DNA of 64,000 bases from Ectocarpus siliculosus (taxonomy: Eukaryota > Sar > Phaeophyceae > Ectocarpales > Ectocarpaceae): the NCBI GenBank assembly GCA_000310025.1, contig FN649726.1, positions 1,298,708-1,362,707 of the forward strand. The letters run 5' to 3'. Positions 51,125 through 62,132 of this stretch are shown here, one piece after another. Numbering within the stretch: the first letter of the stretch is position 1; each line of letters opens with the position of its first letter. Below the pieces are notes generated by a model. That model saw only the letters and a list, made by a program, of their open reading frames with translations. It did not search any database and was not told the origin of the DNA. The translations under genes and the position numbers were made by a program.

Positions 51125-52642
51125 CAAACCACTCGCGCATGACGGTGTAAGGGTGCTTACGTGCACTGTCGTTTATCATCCCGTTCTAAATCTTTTAGTC
51201 TATACAATTCGCCGCCGAATGACTCTCTCCTCCAGTTAGCCACGCCCGCAAACCCCGGCGTCTTGCAATTGATCATGAGCCGTCACCCGCCATCGCACAC
51301 GCACAGACTGCATACCTTCCCCAAAGCTCCCTAGAGAAAGGGTGCACGTTCTCAAGGCGAACCTTGCCCTGCGTCGCCATCCTCACGTGGGCGATCACCG
51401 TCCGGGTCTTGATCGGGTAGTTGCAGATCAGGTTGGCGATGGGGCTCAGCGCGCTCGGCAAGGAATCGCAGAAATTTCGGAACCCTTTCCCTTCGAAGAA
51501 GGCCACGCCCCACCCGTCGACGTGGCGACCCGTCCGCCCCCCGCGTTCCCGGAACCCACGAAACGAGAAGCAAAAGTCCGTCGGAGTGTTGGCCTGACAT
51601 CGTGCGATGAACCCAAGAAAGATATCACACCATGGTGACAATCACGAAATCCATAGTAGTCTATGTCTCATAGATACGATGTTGACGATGCAGCAGTATA
51701 GCATGGTCGGATTGAAGAAGCAAGGCCGGTATTTTCAAGAATTTTGGAAAAGGATAGCGCGGAGTTCCACACGAAATCATTCATACTTCTGGTAGACCCA
51801 TCCTCGGCCTGCGCCCCAAATAAGAATGTCAGGCTGAGCCTGAGAAGAGCGGGGGGTGGGGAGGGGATGGAAGGCTAAGGCTCCTCTCCAACACCGTTTT
51901 TTTTTTTTTCCGAACGGGAAATTGGATGATGGTTTTTCATCCTCAACCTAGACAAAGGTCTAGACAAGTCATCTAGGAAAACAACGGTGTGGATGATGTG
52001 CCTGTGCCAGTATTCCTGCGGGCTTCGCGTCAATACCGTTGGTTGTAGCTCCCGTGCTGTGTACATGTAGGTCGCGCCGCGTTGCGCCAGGCAGCAGCAC
52101 TCTTTCTACTGCTTTAGTCTCGTGGTGGACGGAGCACACGTATGTACGTTGTAGCCAGCAACAAACCGTCGCAGTTGTCGTCGGTAGAGAGTACCACACA
52201 CGGCATGCCAGTGCAGCAGTTTAGTGATGGCAACACTTTAAATGCTGGAACGCGTGCAGGCCATCGCATACCACTCTACCCAGCAGCATGTGCAGACGGA
52301 CGCGTGCTGTGTTCACTTCACGGTTTGATCACCCGCAAAATTGTGCTTGCTTCTTATAGTAGCCTATTCTATTTTCCGTGCCCATGCCGGACGCAGCACC
52401 TTCGATGCCATGTATCCACAGCTGCTGCACAAGCAAACGCCAAAAGGTGCAAAAACCGTGCCTCTCGGCACGCGTTGAAATCATACATTGATGATGGCTC
52501 TCGGCACCTCTATAACAACTGCCGAAGGTGCGGCGTAACCATGGATGCGTTAGAATTGGCGTTTGGTGCGTGCGATAAGAGGCTTCACGGGGTGACCACA
52601 AACTCTAGTAGTCCGCACCTGCATACCCATGAGCTGACACAT
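46505..52642 (-). CDS. Class II glutamine amidotransferase, YafJ/DUG3 type, complete
   Basis: Ntn-hydrolase-fold amidotransferase. Relatives act on glutamine or gamma-glutamyl bonds; yeast DUG3 takes part in glutathione breakdown. Exons: 52619-52642, 51316-51593, 50561-50727, 48642-48761, 48131-48255, 47589-47633, 46505-46639; phases agree and give 297 residues, usual for the family. The 24-base first exon encodes MCQLMGMQ and supplies the catalytic Cys2; it was found because the next exon begins ANTPTDFCFSF, the normal continuation. Further family marks: RGGRTGRHVDGWGVAFFEG, TVIAHVRMATQG, ENVHPFSREL, YWIFAHNGDV, DRVAVIATAPLTTNE. The stop is at 46505-46507. Introns contain tRNA-Trp, a long family-2 repeat, CAG, CA and ACTC microsatellites and the assembly gap. 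Substrate is not known. Confidence 0.95.
46681..47020 (+). repeat. Dispersed repeat family 2, long copy cut by the assembly gap
   Basis: Collinear with 17251-17605 from the G-rich tract through CCATTGACCTCCCATCCC to TTGCGCGGAGT, where the run of N begins. It lies antisense in the last intron of the amidotransferase gene. Confidence 0.85.
47021..47120. other. Assembly gap of exactly 100 N
   Basis: The round number suggests a placeholder for unknown size. The first 108 bases after the gap (47121-47228) resemble the last 105 before it, with homopolymers stretched, so true sequence may be duplicated across the gap. Confidence 0.95.
47766..48040. repeat. CAG/CAA/CAACAG imperfect microsatellite
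   Basis: Long runs of CAG and CAA triplets with AACAGC variants, in an intron of the amidotransferase gene. The plus-strand poly-Ser/Asn/Gln frames are not supported as coding. Confidence 0.9.
48085..48130. repeat. (ACTC)n microsatellite forming serial 5' splice-site motifs
   Basis: On the transcribed minus strand it reads as repeated GTGAGT/GTGCGT starting exactly at the donor of the amidotransferase exon 48131-48255. Several near-consensus donors are thus stacked at 4-base steps. Confidence 0.8.
49500..50040. repeat. TTGGTG-rich tract followed by an AT-rich ATA/ATT microsatellite
   Basis: 49540-49790 is rich in GTTGGTG and GCTAGGTT words. A short CCCTAA run at about 49513-49529 precedes it, and 49955-50030 is nearly pure A/T. 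All lies in an intron of the amidotransferase gene. No coding signal. Confidence 0.6.
50184..50255 (-). tRNA. tRNA-Trp (anticodon CCA), nested in an amidotransferase-gene intron
   Basis: The 72-nt minus-strand gene has acceptor GGGGCCG with CGGCCUC, anticodon loop UUCCAGU (CCA) on stem UCAGA/CCUGA with one A-C mismatch, T arm GGGAG/CUCCC, and discriminator A. The body resembles other eukaryotic tRNA-Trp. One C after the 3' end a run of eight T follows on the transcribed strand, a strong pol III terminator. It has the same orientation as the host gene, in the 48762-50560 intron. Confidence 0.95.
51087..51122. repeat. (CA)n microsatellite
   Basis: About 17 CA units after a run of A, in the amidotransferase intron 50728-51315. 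Confidence 0.95.
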
Positions 52643-52828
52643 GGCGAAGCAGCCAAGAGGAGAAGAGAGTGCGGAAAGCTGAGCCGGAGAAGCGTGTGGG
52701 GATGCATTTTCGGCAGCACCAGAAAATGCGAAGATGATTGCAACTCAATCTACTACGGAGATGGCGGCGGAACCGAATGATTGACATACAGCATGCATGT
52801 GTACCCGATGCGAACCGTAGGTTGCATT

Positions 52829-53024
52829 AGATGTCACACACCCTTGGGGCGATTTTCAAAGCTCGAATGCTCGCAGGACAAGCGGCAAAAGTGCCGATAA
52901 TGGCGGCTTTGGAACTGCCTCATCGAGAGATTGCCGAAAAATGCCTCATTTGATCTCGGCATCCTCTTCGTGGAGTAATCGCGCTTTGGGAATCGCTCCG
53001 GGGGTGGATGTGGGTGTGGTATCT
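52829..53024. mobile_element. MITE-like element, copy C (196 bp)
   Basis: The left end AGATGTCACACACCC matches the right end read in reverse, AGATACCACACCCAC. Both arms continue with GCGATT, CAAAGC and CTCG-like sequence. The core in reverse has GAAGAGGATGCC, ATCAAA and CTCTCGATGAG. It ends about 190 bp upstream of the amidotransferase start codon. Confidence 0.8.
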
Positions 53025-53658
53025 CATGCTACCCATGTACGGTATGATCGATGCGTTATACATGTGGAGTAGTCGATGTGTGATGTCCTTACAAATTGCA
53101 TTCCGTCGCCCATCTCCTTCATCCTCCGGGTATCTGGGTGTATGTGACATACAACACCCAAAATATATCGTTTTCATTGGATCGTATTTCCTGCAAAAGA
53201 GTCACTTTCGAAAACAACAGCGCGATTGGTTTGCCAGCAGAGATGATATGGGCTGACAACAGCCCGTGACATCGCATTAGCCCAACGACACACAGTAAAC
53301 CTCCAAAGGTCAAGAGCTGAATGTTTTCACGTTGCCACGACGGGGCATTCACTTCAGCCCTGCGCTCGTCACCCCTTTCCCACCGCAAACGACGGATGGT
53401 ATCGACGACGTGGACGGCCGCAAAAAGGGGGGGGGGAAAGAAAAAACACGACTACCTATCCCCCCACTTTGTTTTGGCACACCGAAGGGGCACCTCCACA
53501 TGTCAAGAGGGAATACAGTTTGATGGTTTTTCCCGAACACACGCACACTGCTGTCAACAGCATTCTTCTCCCTCTCTTCAAAACCTGTCTCATCCATCCA
53601 TGTCAGTCACCACATCCCCCGCAAGCACGTGCTCGTGGAGCCGACAAGAGTACTGCTT
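53025..53658. other. Intergenic, no feature recognised
   Basis: Only short open frames without known domains. It lies between two minus-strand genes. Confidence 0.5.
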
Positions 53659-53945
53659 TGTAGCCCTACAGCGACCCCTCGCTAGGGTTAACACGAAATA
53701 TTTCCAAAGGCGATCAATGCGACAGCCAACAAGTAGCTCTAGCGACCCCTCACTGCAACACCGAATAACTCTAAAGCTGATAAATACGACACCAAACAAG
53801 TATGCATAGCCCTAACGATCCAAAACTACGCGTGGCTACACCGAATCTGAAGCTGATACCACAGCAAACAAGTAGCCCTAACGGACCTCACTACAGTACA
53901 CGCTGAAACACGAAAAAACTTTGAAGCTGATAGATGCGAAATAAA
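53659..53945. repeat. Degenerate 67-75 bp minisatellite, about four units
   Basis: Units begin GTAGCCCTA or close variants and end near AAGCTGATAnATnCGA followed by CAAACAA. Starts are near 53659, 53732, 53799 and 53871. Conservation is loose, so the array is old. It lies just 3' of the DBF4-type gene. Confidence 0.7.
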
Positions 53946-54046
53946 TATCGTTCCGAATGCTGACAATGACCTGTACAACATACATGCGTAGAAGTAACAA
54001 AACAAGTTTCGAATTTCATCCTCTGGCGACCAAAAAGTGCGTCGGC

Positions 54047-57000
54047 CTACGAAAATTCGGTCAAAAAAGACCCCGGTGAAGACAAGCACTTCCGGCGCGT
54101 TGGTCTTGGCAACTCCGAGCGTGTGCACGGGCGGGTCGCATTCGCCCTCGCTCGCTTACTTGTGGGTGGTTCTATATTGCTGCTTGCGCCCACCGCGGCG
54201 CGTTTCGTACGCGCTGTGCTCGCGGCGTTGGAGCTACCGGTCTGGTTCTCCGCAAACTTCGAGCCTAGCCTGCGCGAAATGCTTCGAGTCCTTTCGCTCG
54301 ACGCCGGCGAGCTGTGCTGGCCCGCTGCGGCAGTTTCTAGCCCCATCCTGCTAGCGGTGCTCGAGGCTTGTGCTTGGCGAGCGCTGCAACGGTTTCTTCC
54401 ACTGCTGCTGGTTCCACCGCTGTTCGTCTCCACGCTGGGTGGTGTCCGGCCGCTCGAGGGGGCGATGTTCGAGGGGGCGATGTTTTCGACCTCCTCGCCG
54501 TAGCCGTGTCCGTTGTCAGGCAGAAGCCTTGCTCTCTTGGGCAGCCGCTCCCTTCCATGGGCATCCTCAGCAGGAGACGGCGGCGGCGGCGGCGGCGGCG
54601 GCGCGCGACGTTGTCGTGCCGAGGTCCCAGCCGACCCCCCGCAGCCATCGCGTGCCTCCGCGTTCGACCCTGTCTCTACCGCCACCCCCGAACGGGCAGC
54701 ACCACACTGTTGTTGTCCTTCCTCGTTCTCGCGCGATGGACCCGTGGTGCGGCCCGTCGAAGGCGAGCCGCCGCCGCCGCCACCGCCGACGTCTTCCCTC
54801 GGGCTCTTCTCCTTCGACACTCGCTGGCTTTGTGCCGCCGTTCTTCCCCCCGAGGAGGGCGGCGAGGCTTTGGCGACCTTTCTGCAAGAACGACCGCCGC
54901 TGGTGGTCGCCAGGCTTCTGGCGGCGCGGTCGCCTGGACACGGGCCGGCCGCTCCTCGGACCGACGCGACCCAGCCCGCGCTGGCTTCGAGCAGCGCCAG
55001 CGCGCGCTTCTGCCTCTTCTCCTTCTTCCGCTCGTCGATCTGCTCTTGCTCGCTCGTCGTCGCGGATGGGGGAGAGGGCGCGGTCCCGATCTCGCGCGGT
55101 GGAGCAGGACGGGTCAACCGCTGTTGTTGCGGATCGGTGTCCGGCTTGTCGTCGCCGCGTTTCGGCGGGGAGCGCGAACTACCGGGGGCTTCAGGCACCC
55201 CGCCCGTCCCCCCGCGTCTCACCCGCAGGTCCATTCTCCGTGCCGCATCGGGCGACGAAGATGAGGCGCCGCCCACCACGGAGCTTGAATTTTCTCCCCG
55301 GGAGCCGCGGGTGCCGCGCCGTCGCCCGGTGCGCGGTGTGGACGACGTCGACGTGGGCGAAGATGACGCCGACAACGGGGGCAACTCGTCCGGCCCTTGA
55401 ACATCATGCTCCGGCGATTCGGCCGGGCATACCGAGCTCTTGCTGCTGCTGTCCTGCTTGCTGCGGCAGTCCGCTAGGGAGGACGGGACGCTCGCGACAG
55501 ACGTTGCCGGCGTGTCGGCGACAGGGGAGCCTGGTCTTCGATGGTCCTTCCGGCTGTCTCCGTTCGGCGGACAAGTCCCACGCATGAATCTCGGTGGCGC
55601 TTGTCGACACTCTCCTGGTGCTCCTGGTTCGCTGCTGCAAAGAGCCACCCCGCTCGGCTGTTCCAGCTTCGGCCGGAGGCGTGGCGAGCCCCGCGAGGCC
55701 CTCGCGCAGCCGCCGCCGCCGCCGCCGCCGCCGCCACCTCCGGTCGCTTCTCGCAGCCCGGAGGGAGAGATCGCTCCTCCTTCCAAGACCGAGTCTTCCT
55801 TCTTCGCCGTGGGTGCCTCCCGCTCGCCTTCGCGGCTTGACGAGACAGCGCTGCCCTGTCGGCGGCCTGACGGGGGGCTACCTGTACCCAGGGCGATAGG
55901 ATTTTGGTCGTTGTGTTCCCCGCATCCCTGCGGCGCCTCGCTTCCCGCCACCGGCGGAAGGAGGGGCTCCTCACCACCCCCCTCTTCGTGGCCTTCCTTC
56001 GTAGCCGGTCCCGGCAACGCCGGCGACACGGCGGTACTGTCGCGGCCGGCGACCTCCGCTTTGGGTGTCGGGTACGCTGCCGTTCGGCCCGGAGCTGTAT
56101 CGCTGACGACGCTCGAGTCGCCCTCCGCACCCGTCCAGCTCTCAAACGCGAGCAGCGCCGCAAAGTTAGGGTCCGCCTCGACGGCAGCCGTGTGCCGATC
56201 ACTAGCGCAGTGCTGCGGGCAAGACATGACATGACGGGGATACAGCATAAGGATTTGTCGTTAGAAGAGAATGTGTAAAGAACACGGGCATTGAATCGCA
56301 ACATCACTAACAGCAAGTCCGTTCAAGTACGGAGAAGCCAGTGCAGCATCGTACAGGCAGGCCTGACGTGCGACGACGTGTTTCGTTTGGAGTGTGGAGA
56401 GGGAAGGCGTGCCTAGGGTCAAGGGCATAGACTGAAACGAGGATACAATGCGGTAAAGCAGCAGAGCAATCACACCGTGAATCCCCTGGAATTTGCGAGG
56501 CGAGAAACGTGGCCTACCAAATCGTACGTGCGCCACCCTCTGCCATCGAAAGACGAAATACCCACATCATTTTGTCTGCACCCAACATGCATCAAGTTGC
56601 CAAAAACGCCTCAGAGTAAAGAGAGGTAACCCCGAAGCCGGTGACTTTGGAAAAAGCAGACGCCCAATAGATCGGGCAAACAACGACAAAGCTATGTAGC
56701 TCTTGCAAGACACGTGTCTACTATGCTCCTGCAGCACGCCGCGCCATTGCTCACAAGCCTAAACCCTCGATGCCGACACCACCCATCGAAGACCACCCGC
56801 TCTCCGCCCAAAGGAAGGGGAAAGCCGGGATCCTCAACGTTGCAGATGCACTCAAGACTCTTTTGTGTCTGCAATCCCCACCCCGTCCACTAACCTCCGA
56901 CATGGTTCCGATGTACTGGATCTCGCAGCACTCGCACCAGCCTCCCCGGCGGGGCTTCTGCGAGCCGGCCGGCGGCATTCTCGCCGCAACTTTTGCCCCG

Positions 57001-57955
57001 ACGCACTGAGCGTCCTTTTTCTTCACCTTGAGCACCTCGCGGTCCCACTGTTTTTATCACCCAAGCGCAGAGAGGAAGGGGGGGGAAACCACAGAGATCG
57101 GGTTCTGGGCTTGCTGGCATGGGGGATGCGTCCGCACGGTGCCACGGGAATCGAGGCATTATCGGAAACGAGCGAAACACTCAAAGGTAAGAGCGCCAGG
57201 CGAACGGTACCTTTGTACGGCAGTACCTTCCTCCAGAAGAACAATAACACTGTTGCTACTGTTGCTGCCAAGTTGTGCTGCGTCGTGCTTCCGCTTGCCT
57301 ACGGCCACTCGAAGACTGCCTGGACTCCTACCACTGAGAGCACCACAGCTGCACGATCATGTATGTCTACATCTTCTGCGAACTTGCCTGCTCTCGAGGG
57401 GTGAACGGGCAGATTCCCGGCGGGGCGTCCGTGAGAAGAAAACACTTGCGCAAAAGCTCCGGGGGGAACGCCTGCATTCACAGGGGGAGGAGGAAAAACG
57501 ACGGGGAGGAGGCGAGGAGGGCAATCAGGAGACAGCATCATACCAATAGGGTTAGGGTCATCCATCCCAGGCATGCGCCCACGCCGCGCAAGACCCAAAA
57601 CCGCCCCGGGGTGTCGCTGTCCCGATGCTCACCTGCACCCGATCAGGCTCCAGTCCATCCAAGTCCTTGATCACGACCCGCGGGTGCTCCCGCGACTTGA
57701 ACCTGCTCGCGCCCGCCGCCCGCTGCTGCCCACCACCCCTGCGGGAGATCAACGGGCGATCGGCTGCCTTCTTCCCCTCGCCCGCCACCGCCGCCCCTGC
57801 CGCCACCGTCACCCTCCCTCCTTCTCCTTTGCCGGCCCCCCGTTTGGACTCCTGCCGCCCGAGCCAGAGCCGGAAGGTCTGCCCGGTAACGACGGCCGCG
57901 CGGAGCTGTCGCGCTTGGTCCACGATGGACGTGTGCGCTTGTTGCCCCGGCCGTG
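54047..57955 (-). CDS. DBF4-type zinc-finger protein, 5' end unresolved
   Basis: DBF4 proteins activate CDC7 kinase at replication origins in the nucleus. Three exons on the minus strand: about 57955-57633, 57047-56895 and 56212-54047 (TAA-side end at 54047), all compatible in phase 0. The first holds HPRVVIKDLDG, which fits the CDC7-binding motif M. The zinc finger is split by an intron: GWCECCEIQYIGTMSE in the middle exon and HCASDRH in the last one, giving Cys-x2-Cys and His-x5-His with the family serine between the histidines; ADPNFAALLAF follows. The remaining ~690 residues are low-complexity, Ser/Pro/Gly/Arg-rich with basic clusters and poly-Gly and poly-Pro runs, probably disordered. 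The N-terminal BRCT-like motif N was not found. A DBF-finger protein of another role is possible. Confidence 0.75.
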
Positions 57956-59203
57956 CGCTGGACTCGGTTTGAGCCTGAGTGACCTGGGTTTTGGTACGTA
58001 CGCGACACGGCGCCCCGGGGCCAACGATTCTTTGTCACGTGTGTGGTACGTGATTGGTCGAATCTTTCGGAACGACAAACAACGCAGCTTGCGCTCCAAG
58101 TATTTGTCCGCTTCGTCTTAATGGGAGACCTATGCTCTTTCCTGCCAAAGCGTTCGCGGTTTTTTCAAGTAGTGGATAAATCGGCTGCACAGGCCGCATT
58201 CCAAGGTGTGCGCTGCATGGTTGGTGCCATGCGTCATAAATGTCAACAACAACTCGTCGCAAAGGCCTAAAAAAAGCTGGACACGCCGTACTGCACTTGT
58301 TCCAGACCGCGCAAGGGTGGCTTGCCCCGGCCTGATTTCTGCTACTGCGATATCTCTTACCATTCGGTGGATTCGGCTTAGACGCTGGCCGCGCGACTGA
58401 CCCACCCCGCCCGCCGCCCCCGGTGTCGCTGCACCTTCACTCGCTCCCCCGTCCCCCGCCGAGGGGGTTGTTGATGCCGCAACGCATATCGTCACCCCCT
58501 CGCCCAAGAAGCCTCTCGTCTTGAAGCCCAGTCGCTGGGCTCTTGACGACAGGCTGTCACACCCTTCAACGCGAGGATCTACGTAGAACGTGTCCTAGCA
58601 CGCACGATTACAACGAGCGGAAGTGTGTGCACGAGGTTTGCATTACGGGCTGTAGCAAGGGGGTCGGGCCTTACGGTAAGCATCTACGGAGGATGAGTAC
58701 GACAAGGCCCACGAGACGCTCGGTGGCAAGAAGGACAGTTTCATCGAAGATCGAAGATCGGATATTCTTCATGTTTGGGGTATACAATGTACACTGTACC
58801 ACGTCTCCATTGATTTGTGTGGTGCTTAGAGAATGCTGTGCCTCCTCGATGTCTGGGCGTAGATATCTTAGCGAGCCTTTGAACGGGTTGACCGGTGACG
58901 AAGGACTTGAAACCAACGATGAAAACACTGACGGATGGCATGAGAATTTCACGTGGAAGGCAATTCTCCCGAAAACAGGACAGTCGATGAGCTGGGTTTC
59001 AACAGAGAACTAGCGGCCCCGACTTTAGCAATTGCGAGAGTGATCGTAAAACCCCAAGACCGATTTCCGTAGCTCTACTTTCCACAAACAAGAGGGCTAA
59101 AAAAAAACGGCCCGTGCGCGTAAGGAACGCTCGGCGAGATACTTTTTCTAAAGCAACCCTAACCCGATCCTAACCCGTTTCGGCAGTGGTGACCTCTCCG
59201 GTG

Positions 59204-59251
59204 CGGAGCAATCGAGCTATGGGAGTCGGTCTAGGGGGGTTGCGATCACTT
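59204..59251. mobile_element. MITE-like element, solo terminal fragment (copy F)
   Basis: Read in reverse it is AAGTGATCGCAACCCCCC then CTAGACCGACT, closely matching the terminal inverted repeat of copy E (15594-15787). The remainder of the element is absent or unrecognisable. Confidence 0.65.
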
Positions 59252-59993
59252 CGCGTAGGTACGGACGGTGGTACGCATGAGCTCTATGTGCAGTCGAGAT
59301 GTATATAAGGGGCCTCGGCAGACGAGCCTCCCTGTGTGGCCGCGGTCCTGCCTTACAACGGTGTGAAGGAGATTGGCAGGCAGTTGGTGGTACAGGGTAC
59401 AGAGAGAAGAGACTTGATGATGGATTCAAAACCAAACATAAAAAAAACACCTGTATGCACAAGTGTTGCGAAGTAGAAGCACAATCACCAAGGCAGCTCT
59501 CTCGCACAAGGTGTACTTCGGGATGGCGTTTGGACGAAATTGGGGCTGCCAACAGCTGTGAGGGAAGAGGGCAGAGTTTTGCGTTTGGGTATTGTCCCAT
59601 AATTCAACTATTTTGGGCCTCAGTCCACACCATTCGGTACATGTTTGGCGCACCAGCCGTGGCTACACAGCAGGAATTTCTTCCTTCTTTCACCTTTCCC
59701 ACGGGTGCTGTCAAAATTTTAATTGTGCGCGACAAGTGTGCGAGCAAAGTACTTTCGGAAAAAGTTCGCAAACACTACATAGAAGCAGGTCTATGACCAA
59801 CAGAATTGGTGTGCTCTGTAGTATGATAGACAAGTATATGTTTACAAGACCGCAGCTGAGTGCAGACAACTTGCACCAGTGATATACTCGTAGGTGAAAG
59901 GAGCCCCAAGCAGCAGGCAGACGACAGCAGTAAACCGGGTGCGCGAACTTCGGCAATGCAAACACATTGCCGTTGGTTGCTGTGCATGCTATA

Positions 59994-60172
59994 TGGACCG
60001 ATTTTTGAAGCTCGATTACTCCACGACGAAGAGGGATGCCAAAATCAAACGATGTCTTTTCGGGATGCTCTCGACGAGACGGTTCCAAAACCGCAATTTT
60101 CGACGACGCCACTGCTGTTATTGCTGCAGGCTTTGTCGGGTTTCCAAAATCGGTCCAGGGGTTTTGTGGAAT
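59994..60172. mobile_element. MITE-like element, copy D
   Basis: Left arm TGGACCGATTTTTGAAGCTC with GATTACTCC; right arm in reverse TGGACCGATTTTGGAAACCC. The core has GATGCCAAAATCAAACGATG and CTCTCGACGAGACGG, as in copies A and B. Non-coding. Confidence 0.8.
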
Positions 60173-62132
60173 TTGATGCAACTATATCGACCGGCAGTCT
60201 TGTCTACCACCAGTCGGCTCCAAGAATATCTGCTTGCCGTTGTAGCTTGAGAACGTGTGGAAATTCTTGACGGTGCCCGCTGGCTGACGAAAATGGCTTA
60301 CGGCACGGACCGTGCATTGAGACCAACGTCCAAGATGCAACCTTCGTTGCCTGTGGCAAGTTTGAGGCTGTGCACGGAGTTTTCGCCGCCAAAAATACAA
60401 GCCGCCAAAAACGCGCGAGTTTCCATTCACTGACCTGCGTGGACAACCCTATAGCTTCCATCGAAACTTCCTTTCCCTCCGTTCCAACGTAGAGGGGATA
60501 CCGCCTTGCTAAGCGCACAGCGAAGAGGTGTGCTGCCTCTCTGTGAGCTGCTGATGTACAATGTACACCCACATTTGGTCCTTGTTTCGAGATTTTGAAA
60601 AGTGGACATGGATGGCGTTCTTGGTTTGGTACATGTACAGTAGTGAACCGCAACAAGTTGGACCGCGCAAACCTGGATCTGCTGAGCTGTTCTCGTCGCT
60701 CCTCGCAAACCGCTCGCCTTTGCATACTTTGTACTTGTAGTCCGCGGTCACCCTCGGCTCTCGCAGTCTCTCTACAACTCCACAACCCACACCACACACT
60801 TGCACTGCGGTGGTGGGAAGCGATTGTTTCGTTCAAGTGCACTCAACAAGACGAGGCAACGGGCTGCCGCACCCTGCCCTCACTCGCGGTCAATATCGAA
60901 GACAACGAAGACAGGCAGGGGGCGGTGGGACAATGACGTGCCATCTGTGTGATCTTGTCATCCCGACTGATGGTGCAATTGGAATGGCGTAGACTATTCG
61001 CCAGAAGAGATGGGACGAATGAAAAAAACAGACCCACAAACTGGAAGGACTTCTTCAAGGCGCCCCCGAAAACTATGTTGACGCGTAGGAAGGCGCATGG
61101 TATCTGCGATCTTTCGTTGATGATGCGTTCGATTGTTCCTTCGAAAAAAAAAGTGGTCGCACCAACGCAGAATCTGAGCGTCCCTCTCACTTCAGGTGGG
61201 CATAAGTTTCACCCTCGAACCCATGGAACGTGGATGAAAGGTTGAGGCGTCGATATCTCTAGCTCGGCACCTTCGGGTTAAAATATCGCCGTCGAACAGG
61301 GCGCTAAAAATCTACGCGAAGCGGGACAATGGTGCAGAGGTTGACCGCCACCACCCACCCATGTGACACCTCCTGCAATGTGCCCGCACCCTGTCTTTAG
61401 GTGGACAAGTACTTGCTGCCGCTGACCCTGCCAAAAATAAATAAATCAAATCGATTCGTCTACCCATGGCGACATCACGAAGTAGGCAACACCATGACTC
61501 TGTCGCCGATAGAACCAAATCCCTGACAACCTGATGACGGTTTGGACAGCCTGTTTATCGCGGATCGTCCAACTCCAACCGGCCAACATACCAAAAATGA
61601 CATGGACGCCTCCGGTTGATATCTAAAGTGAAAAAATACAGACCAACTCATCGGATAGGTCTGTACAAACAATACCCGTGACCCCTCCCGGCATAAAAAT
61701 TGTGTGGTGCGCTACAGTCACAAACAATATCTCCGGCAGCATGGCCGTGTCCACCTGCCGAGAACATCAGTACAGAAAGGCGACATCCACGTTGCAGCAG
61801 CTCGATCGTGCGAGGAAAGAAAATGCACCCAACTTCCGAGCTTGAAAATCGGAAGGAACATTTGCCACGCACGTGGGCACACTTCACAGACACGCCGCTC
61901 GTGCTATGGTAACCTGTCTGGACGGACGGGCAGATAAGGCCCGTCCGCTGTACTTACCTATCTCCATCGGATACACCATTCAGTATCCATTCTAGATTCA
62001 GGCCCACCCTATGGCTAGCCCTCTCGACAAAGGCCCGCTTTCCCCACCCCGATGACGCCCCACGCCATTCTAAACCCCCCCACAAAAAAACACCCTTTCC
62101 CTCAAAGGGTCCATTAACATCGGGAATCACAA

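Larger units (their letters stand above)
57956..62132. other. No firm gene; contains two MITE-like copies
   Basis: It may hold upstream exons of the DBF4-type gene, but none was convincing. Coding-like plus-strand words (SPKKPLVLKPSRWALDDR near 58500; STEDEYDKAHETLGGKKDSF near 58692-58755) do not join into a gene. The rest shows only short frames. Confidence 0.45.

Noticed and set aside
52142-52780. 212-codon plus-strand open frame
   Set aside because: It overlaps the amidotransferase first exon on the other strand and has no recognisable domain.
54370-55587. 405-codon plus-strand open frame
   Set aside because: Antisense shadow of the GC-rich low-complexity tail exon of the DBF4-type gene; Arg/Ser/Pro-rich from GCC-type repeats only.
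60204-60842. 212-codon minus-strand open frame
   Set aside because: A frame of this length is expected by chance in a GC-rich window of this size; mixed composition, no domain, no homologue recognised.
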